11,076 nucleotides of DNA. Source: Bacteroidales bacterium. GTDB lineage: Bacteria; Bacteroidota; Bacteroidia; Bacteroidales; UBA932. The translations under genes were made by a program, and so were the position numbers. The DNA is taken from positions 1 to 11,076 of the forward strand of contig JAKSKC010000039.1 in assembly GCA_024401945.1 (NCBI GenBank), in the 5' to 3' direction. This document shows, in pieces, positions 1 to 6,832 of this stretch (the stretch's first letter is position 1; each line of letters starts with the position of its first letter). The notes below the pieces were generated by a model that was not told the DNA's origin, did not search any database, and saw only the letters and a list, made by a program, of their open reading frames with translations.

Positions 1-705
1 GAGGAGTGGGGAATAGAGGGGATCGACATCGACTGGGAGTTCCCTACGATATCCTGGAGCGGAGCCGCCTGCGACAAGGAGCACGACACGCAGAACTACA
101 CCCTGCTGATGAAGCAGCTCCGCGAGACGCTCGGCGACAAGTACATCCTCAGCTACGCCGGATATTGCGGAAGCCCGGAGGCGCCCTACGGGATGAAGTA
201 CATAGACATCAAGGCAGTTGACCAATATGTTGATTTCGTGAACATCATGACCTATGACATCGCTTCTGGGGCGGCGGGACAGCATCAGTCGGCCCTTTTC
301 AAGTCAAGCATGTCCACCTATTGGGATACGGAACGCAGCGTGGAGGAATACACGAAGGCCGGTATCAGGGCTGACAAGCTCGTCATAGGCATCCCGTTCT
401 ACGCCAGGCATGACTGGAGCAACAACGGCGACGACAAGGGAGTGGTGGATTTCAGGGACTTCGGCAAGGAGTACACTGCCGGAAAAGGCTTCAAGACTGA
501 CAACTGGGACGATGTCGCAAAGGTACCGTACGTGACAAGGAACGGAAAGATGTGGGCCGGGTACGACAACCCCAGAAGCATAGCCGTCAAGGGAGAGTGG
601 ATAAGGGAGAAGGGACTCAAGGGAATGATGTTCTGGGACTACGACGGAGACGATGCCCAGGGAACCTTAAGAAAGGCTGTCTGGGAGGCTGTAATGACGA
701 AATAA
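1..705 (+). CDS. Glycoside hydrolase family 18 protein (chitinase/endo-N-acetylglucosaminidase type), 5' end outside window
   Basis: The reading frame is open from base 1 to the TAA at 703-705, giving 234 residues of the C-terminal part; the signal peptide and N-terminal strands lie outside. The first codons encode IEGIDIDWEFP, the GH18 active-site strand. The catalytic acid Glu is at 37-39, and the two preceding Asp of the DxxDxDxE motif are at 25-27 and 31-33. The first position of that motif is Glu (16-18) rather than the usual Asp. A second family signature, NIMTYD, is at 241-258, and the closing barrel strand reads GMMFWDYDGDD. GH18 enzymes cleave beta-1,4 bonds next to N-acetylglucosamine by substrate-assisted catalysis. 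Chitin, N-glycan core or peptidoglycan are all possible substrates. The family call is firm and the substrate is open. It lies 32 nt before a sugar kinase on the same strand, which fits a supply of amino sugar to that kinase. Confidence 0.92.
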   Translation, partial: EEWGIEGIDIDWEFPTISWSGAACDKEHDTQNYTLLMKQLRETLGDKYILSYAGYCGSPEAPYGMKYIDIKAVDQYVDFVNIMTYDIASGAAGQHQSALFKSSMSTYWDTERSVEEYTKAGIRADKLVIGIPFYARHDWSNNGDDKGVVDFRDFGKEYTAGKGFKTDNWDDVAKVPYVTRNGKMWAGYDNPRSIAVKGEWIREKGLKGMMFWDYDGDDAQGTLRKAVWEAVMTK

Positions 706-710
706 TTGAC

Positions 711-718
711 TATATTTG
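711..718 (+). promoter_or_regulatory. Candidate Bacteroidetes -7 box upstream of ROK kinase
   Basis: TATATTTG matches the Bacteroidetes consensus TAnnTTTG exactly and ends 19 nt before the ATG of the kinase. The matching -33 position (about 688-691, GCTG) is poor. This could be a secondary promoter inside a longer transcript from the GH18 gene. Confidence 0.45.
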
Positions 719-737
719 CATACATAATTGATTCACT

Positions 738-1661
738 ATGGCAGTAATCGGAATAGATCTCGGAGGAACCAAAGTTGCCGCGGCCGTTTTTCACGCGGAC
801 GGTAAGATGCTCCTCAAGGAAACTCACCTGCTCAATGGCGCCACCGGCGTTGCAGTTGCAGACCTCATCGTTGAAACAGTCAAATCCCTCATCGCCCAGA
901 AACCCGACGCACACATCGATGCAGTGGGCATCTGCGTGCCGGGAATAGCCTATTCCCAGAAGGGGACGGTATGGTGCCCGAACATCCCGGGATGGGATGA
1001 TTTCCCGCTGAAGCAGCATATCAAGGACGGACTCGGAATGGAGAAAGTGAAGGTCTGCGTTGAAAGCGACAGAACCTGCTACATCCTCGGAGAGGCCTGG
1101 AAGGGTGCTGCAAAGGGATGCAAGGACGCGATCTACCTGGCCGTAGGTACGGGAATCGGAGCCGGAATACTGCTGGACGGAAGAATCATACACGGAGCCA
1201 GCGACATCACCGGAGCTACCGGATGGATGGCGCTCGAGCCTCCTTACAAGGATGAGTTCCTCCCTGTCGGATGCTGGGAATACTATGCTTCCGGAAACGG
1301 CATCGGAACCCAGGCGAAACTCCTGTACAAGGATGAAAGCAAGAGCAGCTATGACGTGTTCGCCGGATACGGGAAGGACCCGGTGGCGACGCAGATCCTC
1401 GACAAGGCGATAATGCTGTGGGGAATGGGAACAGCCAACCTCGTGAGCCTGTTCAATCCGGAGAAGATCATCTTCGGAGGAGGGGTTTTCGGACCGGCTG
1501 TACAGTTCATTCCGAGAATATACGCGGAGGCCTGCAAATGGGGACAGCCCATATCAATGAAACAGGTGGAGTTCTGCGCCTCGCAGATCGACGGCGAAGC
1601 CGCCCTGCTCGGAGCCACCGCACTTGCAATCAGATCAATAAACCCGAACGATTATGAATAA
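738..1661 (+). CDS. ROK-family sugar kinase (glucokinase/amino-sugar kinase-like) with degenerate zinc motif
   Basis: The 307-residue length is normal for a ROK kinase. The N-terminus IGIDLGGTK is the phosphate-binding loop of the ASKHA fold. The catalytic-base region reads ESDRTCYILGE, with Asp111 in the usual place, and AVGTGIGAGI (about 135-144) is the second phosphate loop. ROK enzymes phosphorylate glucose, GlcNAc, ManNAc or related sugars at the 6-hydroxyl in the cytoplasm. The usual ExGH plus CxCGxxGCxE zinc site is largely lost: the ExGH position reads ATGW (Trp163), and only GCWE (Cys179, Glu181) remains of the cysteine cluster. Sugar specificity therefore cannot be read from the standard motif. 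The stop overlaps the start of the transporter by 8 bp, so the two are probably translationally coupled. Given the neighbours, an amino sugar is the likeliest substrate, but that is inference. Confidence 0.88.
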   Translation: MAVIGIDLGGTKVAAAVFHADGKMLLKETHLLNGATGVAVADLIVETVKSLIAQKPDAHIDAVGICVPGIAYSQKGTVWCPNIPGWDDFPLKQHIKDGLGMEKVKVCVESDRTCYILGEAWKGAAKGCKDAIYLAVGTGIGAGILLDGRIIHGASDITGATGWMALEPPYKDEFLPVGCWEYYASGNGIGTQAKLLYKDESKSSYDVFAGYGKDPVATQILDKAIMLWGMGTANLVSLFNPEKIIFGGGVFGPAVQFIPRIYAEACKWGQPISMKQVEFCASQIDGEAALLGATALAIRSINPNDYE

Positions 1662-2802
1662 CCAAGGATACAACACCAAAGCCGTTTTCCTCGCCGCATG
1701 CGCGGGAATGGGATTCTTCGGAATCACGATGCTGTCCCTCGGACCGCTTCTGGGACGAATCTCCGAACTCGGAGTCAACGCCAACGCCCTTCCTTCGACC
1801 CTCACGGCGGGAATCATCATAGGTACCCTGCTCTTCGGTCCGATCGTTGACAAATTCGGATACAAGGGCCTGACCATCCTCAGTTCCCTCCTTGCCCTCG
1901 CAGGAATCCTCGGACTCAATTTCTTCGCCACCGACCTTCCGCTCCAGGCATCGATCTGCAGCCTCGGTATCGGAGGAGGAGTCCTGAACGGACTCACCAA
2001 CGCCCTCGTTTCAGACATCTACGACGATGACAAACGCGGAGCGAGGCTCAGTCTTCTCGGAGCCTGCTACTGCGTGGGCGCCCTGCTCTGGACCCTTCTC
2101 AATTATTTCATCGCAGATTACCACATCCCTCTGTATGTCATGAGCGCAGTCATGGGATGCTTCATAATCTATTTCTTTTTCATTTCCTTCCCGAAGGCGA
2201 AGCCGGCGGAAGAGATAGGTCTCAAGAAATCCCTCGGACTCCTCAAGTATCCGGCCCTGCTGATGTTCGGCCTCGTGCTCTTCTTCCAGAGCGGATTCGA
2301 GGGCGCCAGCGGTGATTTCACCGTAACCTTCCTGACCAAGACCAACGGTATGGCCACTGACGTAGCCACCCTGGCGATGACCTGGTTCACCATCGGAATG
2401 CTCGCAGGACGTCTGGTCCTCGGAAAGATAATGTCCCTTATCAAGGACCTCGGAACCTTCTACCTCTATCTGAGCATCGCCCTTGCAGGTGTGGCGGTTC
2501 TGTATTTCTTCGGTAATCCGGCAGGGTCATACGTTGCGATGACTCTCATCGGATTCGGCGCCGGGGCAACCTTCCCGGTTGTGCTCGGATACGTCGGAGG
2601 AACGTTCCGCAACCTTTCCGGAACGGCCATCTCCATAGCCGTGTTCATCGCCCTGCTGGGCCAGTTCACACTCAAGAAGATCACCGGTGTGGCTTTCAAC
2701 GCCGGCTCATATGTAACCCTGCCTGTTGTTCTGGCAGGAGCCATCATCGCTATGATGTGCCTTATACCAATTGCAATTTCCATAGGAAAAAAAACTAAAT
2801 AA
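1654..2802 (+). CDS. MFS transporter, probable sugar permease
   Basis: This 382-residue, very hydrophobic protein has a pattern consistent with about 12 membrane helices. The MFS loop 2-3 signature appears as GPIVDKFGYKG, with Asp66 and Gly69, and its C-half counterpart as AGRLVLGK around residues 251-258. A polar loop (about 178-192) separates the two halves. The chosen ATG lies in the sequence ATGAATAA, inside the last codons of the kinase gene, so the stop and start overlap by 8 bp. That arrangement implies coupled translation and a shared substrate: the permease would bring an unphosphorylated sugar across the inner membrane for the kinase. Sugar type cannot be told from sequence. An AmpG-like muropeptide permease is conceivable from the locus, but I see no AmpG-specific signature. 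Confidence 0.87.
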   Translation: MNNQGYNTKAVFLAACAGMGFFGITMLSLGPLLGRISELGVNANALPSTLTAGIIIGTLLFGPIVDKFGYKGLTILSSLLALAGILGLNFFATDLPLQASICSLGIGGGVLNGLTNALVSDIYDDDKRGARLSLLGACYCVGALLWTLLNYFIADYHIPLYVMSAVMGCFIIYFFFISFPKAKPAEEIGLKKSLGLLKYPALLMFGLVLFFQSGFEGASGDFTVTFLTKTNGMATDVATLAMTWFTIGMLAGRLVLGKIMSLIKDLGTFYLYLSIALAGVAVLYFFGNPAGSYVAMTLIGFGAGATFPVVLGYVGGTFRNLSGTAISIAVFIALLGQFTLKKITGVAFNAGSYVTLPVVLAGAIIAMMCLIPIAISIGKKTK

Positions 2803-2821
2803 ACCTTATCAAAAACAAATT

Positions 2822-3607
2822 ATGAAGTACGCTAAAAAATGGAAAGAGAATGCCATCGAGGTTATGAACAAAATCGAGGCTACTCAGGAAGAACAAATCA
2901 AGAAAGTTGCAGAGTTGTTCGCTGACACCATCCAGTCAGGACATCTCGTACACACATTCGGTTGCGGCCACGCAAACCTTCCTATCGAGGAGATGTATCC
3001 TCGTATCGGCGGTTTCGTAGGTTTCCACCCTATCTGCGAACTTCCTCTTACATTCTTCACCCACATCAGAGGTGAGATGGGTATCGACCAGTTCCTTTTC
3101 CTCGAGCGCTGCCAGGATTACGCTGACGCCATCATGAAGGGCTGGAACTTCGACAAGAACGATGTTATGTGGATCTTCTCACACACCGGAATCAACGCTG
3201 TCAACATCCAGATCGCCCTCAAGGCCAAAGAGCTCGGAATGAAGGTAGTCGTATTCGGTTCAGCCGCCAACACCGGTGACAAGAAGTCTGCTCACACCTG
3301 CGGAAAGAACCTCTTCCAGGTTGCTGACCTCGTTGTCGACAACTGCTGCCCTCTCCAGGACGCATCAGTTGAAATCGAGCAGCTCGCTGACGAGAAGAAC
3401 GGTATCAAGAACTTCATCGGACCTCTTTCAACACTCGGTTTCATCACCGACGTTTGGATGACCATGGGCGCAACAGCCGAGATCCTCGAGAACCGCGGAG
3501 TCAAGCTGTACATCCACCCAAGCCACAACCAGCCTGGTGACACCACCGCACGTGAAAGACTTGCAGCCTGCGTTGAGCAGTACCGCAAGGTGACCCAGGG
3601 TTGCTAA
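2822..3607 (+). CDS. SIS-domain phosphosugar-binding protein of the UPF0309/COG4821 type
   Basis: This 261-residue protein has a single SIS (sugar isomerase) fold. The family's first phosphosugar loop reads FGCGHANLPIEEMYPRIGG, with Gly47, Gly49 and His50. The second reads SHTGINAVNI, with Ser120, Gly123 and Asn125, followed by GMKVVVFGSAA and a VADLVVDN strand. This matches the uncharacterised UPF0309 group rather than MurQ, GlmS or GmhA. It follows the permease by 19 nt with no terminator. A role as isomerase, etherase or binding protein for the kinase product is an inference. Codon use differs from the kinase and permease: GGT is the commonest glycine codon here (about half), whereas GGA dominates in both neighbours. 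GCT, CCT and GTT are also frequent, which may mark high expression or a different origin. Confidence 0.82.
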   Translation: MKYAKKWKENAIEVMNKIEATQEEQIKKVAELFADTIQSGHLVHTFGCGHANLPIEEMYPRIGGFVGFHPICELPLTFFTHIRGEMGIDQFLFLERCQDYADAIMKGWNFDKNDVMWIFSHTGINAVNIQIALKAKELGMKVVVFGSAANTGDKKSAHTCGKNLFQVADLVVDNCCPLQDASVEIEQLADEKNGIKNFIGPLSTLGFITDVWMTMGATAEILENRGVKLYIHPSHNQPGDTTARERLAACVEQYRKVTQGC

Positions 3608-3615
3608 TACAGCCC
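3598..3615 (+). other. Hairpin over the stop codon of the SIS gene
   Basis: GGGTTG (3598-3603) pairs with CAGCCC (3610-3615), with one G-T wobble and a six-base loop containing the TAA stop. A T-run follows only at about 3636-3641, so this is not a canonical intrinsic terminator. It could attenuate transcription or protect the 3' end of the upstream message. Confidence 0.3.
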
Positions 3616-3629
3616 CATCATAAAAAATC

Positions 3630-3669
3630 TCTGCGTTTTTTCCAGTTTTTTGTCTATATTAGCAGACAA
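3630..3669 (+). promoter_or_regulatory. Candidate promoter with overlapping inverted repeat, upstream of the epimerase
   Basis: TATATTAG (3655-3662) matches TAnnTTTG in all but one defined position. TCTG (3630-3633) sits 21 nt upstream where a TTTG-like -33 element is expected. A perfect 6-bp inverted repeat, TTGTCT (3650-3655) with AGACAA (3664-3669) and an 8-nt spacer, straddles the -7 box, so a repressor could bind there. The 76-nt gap is the only long one inside the cluster and suggests that epimerase, transglutaminase-like gene and mscL form a second transcript. Confidence 0.4.
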
Positions 3670-3683
3670 TAAACTATTCGGAA

Positions 3684-4838
3684 ATGAAACGCAGAGATTT
3701 TCTTAAAACGACAGCCCTGGCCGCAGCGGGAGCGGGTCTGGTTGCTTGCACCGGAGGCCTTGCCGAATCTTCAAAGAAAGGCCCTCAACCATACAACGTA
3801 AACACCAACGGAGGGGCCAGGATGAAACTTTCCTGGGAACCTTACGAACTCCAGCTGGCCCATACCTTCACGGTAGCCTCCTATTCCCGCACCACCACCC
3901 CTGACGTCCAGGTCAAGATTGAATACGACGGATTCACCGGCTACGGTGAGGCATCAATGCCGCCGTATCTCGGACACAGCGTGAAAAGTGTCTGCGCTTT
4001 CCTCGAGAAGGTAGACCTCGAACAGTTTGCCGACCCGTTCTGCATCGATGACATCATCGCATACGTGGACAGCCTGTCCGAAGGGGACGCACCGGCGAAA
4101 GCGGCCGTCGACATCGCGCTCCACGATCTCGTGGGACAGCTCATCGGCCAGCCTTGGTTCAGGATCTGGGGACTTGACGCGGCGAAGGCGCCTTCAACCT
4201 CGTTCACCATAGGCATCGATTCGCCTGAGGTTGTCAAGCAGAAGACCATCGAATGTGCAGGAAAGTTCAACGTCCTGAAAGTCAAGGTCGGGCTCGAGAA
4301 CGACAAGGAGATGATCGAAACCATCAGGAGCGTCACCGACACCCCTCTCGTAGTGGATGCCAACCAGGGTTGGAGAGACCGTCAGAAAGCTCTGGACGAG
4401 ATATTCTGGCTCAAGGAGATGGGCGTCCAGATGGTCGAACAGCCGATGCCTAAGGAGAGGCTTGACGACATCGCCTGGATTACCGAGCGCAGTCCGCTCC
4501 CTATCTTCGCCGACGAGTCCATCCAGAGGCTCAGGGACATTGATTCAATCAAGGGCGCATTCACCGGCATAAACATCAAGCTCATGAAGTGTACCGGTAT
4601 GCACGAGGCCTGGAAGATGTACAACTACGCCCGCACGCTTGGAATGAAGGTGATGCTCGGCTGTATGACCGAGACATCCTGCGCCACCACCGCTGCAGGA
4701 ATGCTCTCCCCTGTCTGCGACTTCGCTGACCTGGACGGAAATCTGCTGATTTCCAACGACCGCTTCGAAGGAATGCTGGTAAAGGAAGGAAAGCTTGTCC
4801 TGCCTGACCGCCCGGGACTCGGACTAATCAAATTATAA
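3684..4838 (+). CDS. Dipeptide epimerase (L-Ala-D/L-Glu epimerase type), enolase superfamily, Tat-exported lipoprotein
   Basis: This 384-residue protein carries every expected residue of a dipeptide epimerase. The KxK motif is Lys199/Lys201 in LKVKVG. The metal ligands are Asp225 (VVDANQGW), Glu252 (MVEQPMP) and Asp277 (FADES). The opposite catalytic lysine is Lys299 (NIKLMK). The substrate-binding DxD is Asp349/Asp351 in FADLDGN. These enzymes invert the second residue of dipeptides, classically L-Ala-D-Glu from peptidoglycan to L-Ala-L-Glu. The N-terminus is unusual: MKRRDFLK is a twin-arginine motif, followed by an alanine-rich segment and the lipobox LVAC (Cys22), so folded export and lipid anchoring are predicted. 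The best-known homologues are cytoplasmic. It is followed 5 nt later by the transglutaminase-fold gene. Specificity may differ from Ala-Glu, because this family is diverse. Confidence 0.9.
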   Translation: MKRRDFLKTTALAAAGAGLVACTGGLAESSKKGPQPYNVNTNGGARMKLSWEPYELQLAHTFTVASYSRTTTPDVQVKIEYDGFTGYGEASMPPYLGHSVKSVCAFLEKVDLEQFADPFCIDDIIAYVDSLSEGDAPAKAAVDIALHDLVGQLIGQPWFRIWGLDAAKAPSTSFTIGIDSPEVVKQKTIECAGKFNVLKVKVGLENDKEMIETIRSVTDTPLVVDANQGWRDRQKALDEIFWLKEMGVQMVEQPMPKERLDDIAWITERSPLPIFADESIQRLRDIDSIKGAFTGINIKLMKCTGMHEAWKMYNYARTLGMKVMLGCMTETSCATTAAGMLSPVCDFADLDGNLLISNDRFEGMLVKEGKLVLPDRPGLGLIKL

Positions 4839-4843
4839 TTCCT

Positions 4844-6175
4844 ATGAAACACACCCTTCTGATTGTTGCGCTGTCCGCGATGGCCCTTGTATCGTGCCAT
4901 CGCAGCGGTGACTGCTCCATTGAAAAGCACGTCGACTACATTAACAGGGTACAGTTCTCGAAGACCAGGGAACAGGTGGCTGACTATATCCGCGGGATAT
5001 ATCCGGAAGCCACCGATGAACAGATTGATGCCTGGACCGCCGACGGCACCCTCGAGTCAATGGAGATTGACGGGGAGCTGATGTACTTCAACCGCACGGC
5101 CCCGAACCTTTTCCTGGTTGATTCTCTCTGCAGGGCAGTCAAGCTTCAGAAGAATCCAGTAACATCCCAGGACGCTTCGGACAACATGATCATAAACAAC
5201 ATCCGCAGTATCCGCGCCGAATCCGAAGAGAGCGGCAGGGCCCTTGCGGGTGAGAAACGCTTCCGGATCCGCTATACAATCACCGTCGACGCCGATGCAG
5301 TACCGGCAGGAGAGAAGATCCGCTGCTGGCTTCCGACTCCGCGCGAGAATGCACGCCGCAACAGGAATGTGAATGTTATCGCCACATCCCAGGACAAATA
5401 CAGAAGGTCCGACATACAGGCCCCGCGCAGCAGCATCTATATGGAAAAGGAGGCAGTTGCGGGCCAGCCTACCGTATTCTGGGAGGAGTTCGAGTTCAGC
5501 GGATTCGGCGAGTACCATGACCTGCGCGGTGCCAAGGCTGCCGCATATGACAAGTCCTCTGAACTCTACAAGCGCTATACGGCCGAGCAGGCACCTCATA
5601 TCGTCTTCACCGACACGCTGCGCGCGCTCTCAAAGCGGATCACGGCCGGTAAGAAGAACCCGATTGACAAGGCCGCGGCCATATTCAAATGGGTGGATGA
5701 CAATTTCCCGTGGGCCGGCGCATTGAATTACTCCACAATCGATATGATTCCGGAGTATGTCCTTGACTCAGGACACGGCGATTGCGGACAGGTCACACTT
5801 CTGTTCATGACGCTCTGCAGAATAGCAGGCATCCCTTGCCGTTGGGAAAGCGGACTTGTAATCACCACCAGCAGCTGGAACATGCACGACTGGTGCGAGG
5901 CTTATTTCGAGGGCTTCGGATGGGTTCCGATCGACCAGTCGGCCGGAGTCGCGCCATATGGACCGGAATTCTCTGACCTGGAGTGGTACTACTTCGGAAG
6001 CACCGACAGCTACCGTATAATAATCAACAACGCCTGGGGGCGTGATCTGGAACCCAAGAAATGGTATCCGCACTCCGATATGGTTGATTTCCAACTCGGC
6101 GAGGTCGAGTGGAAAGGCGGCAACCTGTATTTTGACAAATGGGACTCCGATATGGAAATTACACGTTTAAATTAA
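4844..6175 (+). CDS. Transglutaminase-fold lipoprotein, putative cysteine peptidase/amidase
   Basis: This is a 443-residue protein. It starts with a lipoprotein signal whose lipobox is LVSC (Cys18), so it is probably a periplasmic-side or surface lipoprotein. Residues about 20-130 look helical, about 140-230 look beta-rich (RFRIRYTITVDAD onward), and the transglutaminase-like core covers about 255-400. The triad is visible as Cys314 (GHGDCGQ), His348 (NMHDWCEAYF) and Asp364 (PIDQSAG). Bacterial proteins of this fold act mostly as cysteine proteases or amide hydrolases rather than protein cross-linkers. Its start is 5 nt after the epimerase stop, and mscL follows 7 nt after its own stop. Placed beside a dipeptide epimerase, it could release L-Ala-D-Glu-like dipeptides from cell-wall peptides, the job usually done by NlpC/P60 peptidases. 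That role is inference. Confidence 0.87.
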   Translation: MKHTLLIVALSAMALVSCHRSGDCSIEKHVDYINRVQFSKTREQVADYIRGIYPEATDEQIDAWTADGTLESMEIDGELMYFNRTAPNLFLVDSLCRAVKLQKNPVTSQDASDNMIINNIRSIRAESEESGRALAGEKRFRIRYTITVDADAVPAGEKIRCWLPTPRENARRNRNVNVIATSQDKYRRSDIQAPRSSIYMEKEAVAGQPTVFWEEFEFSGFGEYHDLRGAKAAAYDKSSELYKRYTAEQAPHIVFTDTLRALSKRITAGKKNPIDKAAAIFKWVDDNFPWAGALNYSTIDMIPEYVLDSGHGDCGQVTLLFMTLCRIAGIPCRWESGLVITTSSWNMHDWCEAYFEGFGWVPIDQSAGVAPYGPEFSDLEWYYFGSTDSYRIIINNAWGRDLEPKKWYPHSDMVDFQLGEVEWKGGNLYFDKWDSDMEITRLN

Positions 6176-6182
6176 TATTATC

Positions 6183-6725
6183 ATGGCAAAATTCTGGGAT
6201 GACTTCAAAGCCTTCGCACTGAAGGGAAACTTCCTTGACATGGCTGTCGGCGTAGTAGTCGGTGGTGCATTCGGAAAAATCGTGACCTCTCTGGTCAATG
6301 ACATCATTATGCCTCTCATCGGCTGGCTGGTAGGAGGAATTGACCTCTCACAGCTCAAGGCTGAGCTCAAGGGAACTCTTGCATCAACCGTCACAGAGGG
6401 TGTAGGACAGGTATCGGACGCTGCAAACGGTGCAGCCGGCGAGATTGCCGGCACAACGGCCGACGCCATCGCACAGTCCGGCGTTATCGCCGACACAGCA
6501 GCTACCAGCTCAGTATTCCTGAACTATGGTAACTTCATCCAGGAGATCGTCAACTTCTTCATCATCGCATTCTGCATCTTCCTCTGCGTAAGACTCATCA
6601 CCAAGATGGGAGAGAAGCTCCGCAAGAAGGCTGTCGAGGAAGAAGCTCCTGCAGCACCTGCACCGAAGCCTGAGGACATCGCTCTTCTCGAAGAGATCCG
6701 CGACCTCCTCAAGGACAAGAAATAG
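6183..6725 (+). CDS. mscL: Large-conductance mechanosensitive channel MscL with enlarged periplasmic loop
   Basis: The N-terminus WDDFKAFALKGNFLDMAVGVVVGGAFGKIV is replaced here by its key parts: FALKGN, the MAVGVVVGGAFG pore helix and NDIIMPLIG. The second membrane helix is FIIAFCIFLCVRLI (about 125-138), and the conserved C-terminal bundle helix ends in EEIRDLLKDKK. MscL forms a homopentameric inner-membrane pore that opens under osmotic downshock. The protein is 180 residues, against roughly 130-150 for the family. The excess is an Ala/Gly/Thr-rich stretch at about 64-108 in the periplasmic loop between the two helices. The gene starts 7 nt after the transglutaminase-fold gene and is followed by a strong terminator, so it is the last gene of that transcript. 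Confidence 0.94.
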   Translation: MAKFWDDFKAFALKGNFLDMAVGVVVGGAFGKIVTSLVNDIIMPLIGWLVGGIDLSQLKAELKGTLASTVTEGVGQVSDAANGAAGEIAGTTADAIAQSGVIADTAATSSVFLNYGNFIQEIVNFFIIAFCIFLCVRLITKMGEKLRKKAVEEEAPAAPAPKPEDIALLEEIRDLLKDKK

Positions 6726-6757
6726 ACTTACAACTCAAATTCTTAACACATTTGAGG

Positions 6758-6791
6758 CCGTTCGGGAAGCAATTCCCGGGCGGTTTTTTTT
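6758..6791 (+). terminator. Intrinsic terminator after mscL
   Basis: CCGTTCGGGAA (6758-6768) pairs with TTCCCGGGCGG (6773-6783) over 11 bp including two G-T wobbles, around a GCAA tetraloop, and is followed directly by eight T (6784-6791). This is a textbook Rho-independent terminator and sets the 3' end of the cluster. Confidence 0.93.
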
Positions 6792-6807
6792 CCCGGGACC
6801 TTCGGGC

Positions 6808-6832
6808 GATATTGGCATTTTTAAACAATATC
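6808..6832. promoter_or_regulatory. Perfect inverted repeat inside the promoter of the EEP-family gene, candidate operator
   Basis: GATATTG (6808-6814) and CAATATC (6826-6832) are exact reverse complements separated by 11 nt. Their centres are 18 bp apart, suiting a dimeric DNA-binding protein. The left arm overlaps the -33 element and the right arm ends 3 nt before the -7 box. Confidence 0.4.

Noticed and set aside
639..1193. 184-codon minus-strand frame opposite the ROK kinase
   Set aside because: It lies opposite a gene with clear family motifs, has no recognisable domain, and overlaps both the GH18 end and the kinase.
5057..5599. 180-codon minus-strand frame opposite the transglutaminase-fold gene
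   Set aside because: It is a shadow of a supported gene with no motif, signal peptide or promoter of its own.
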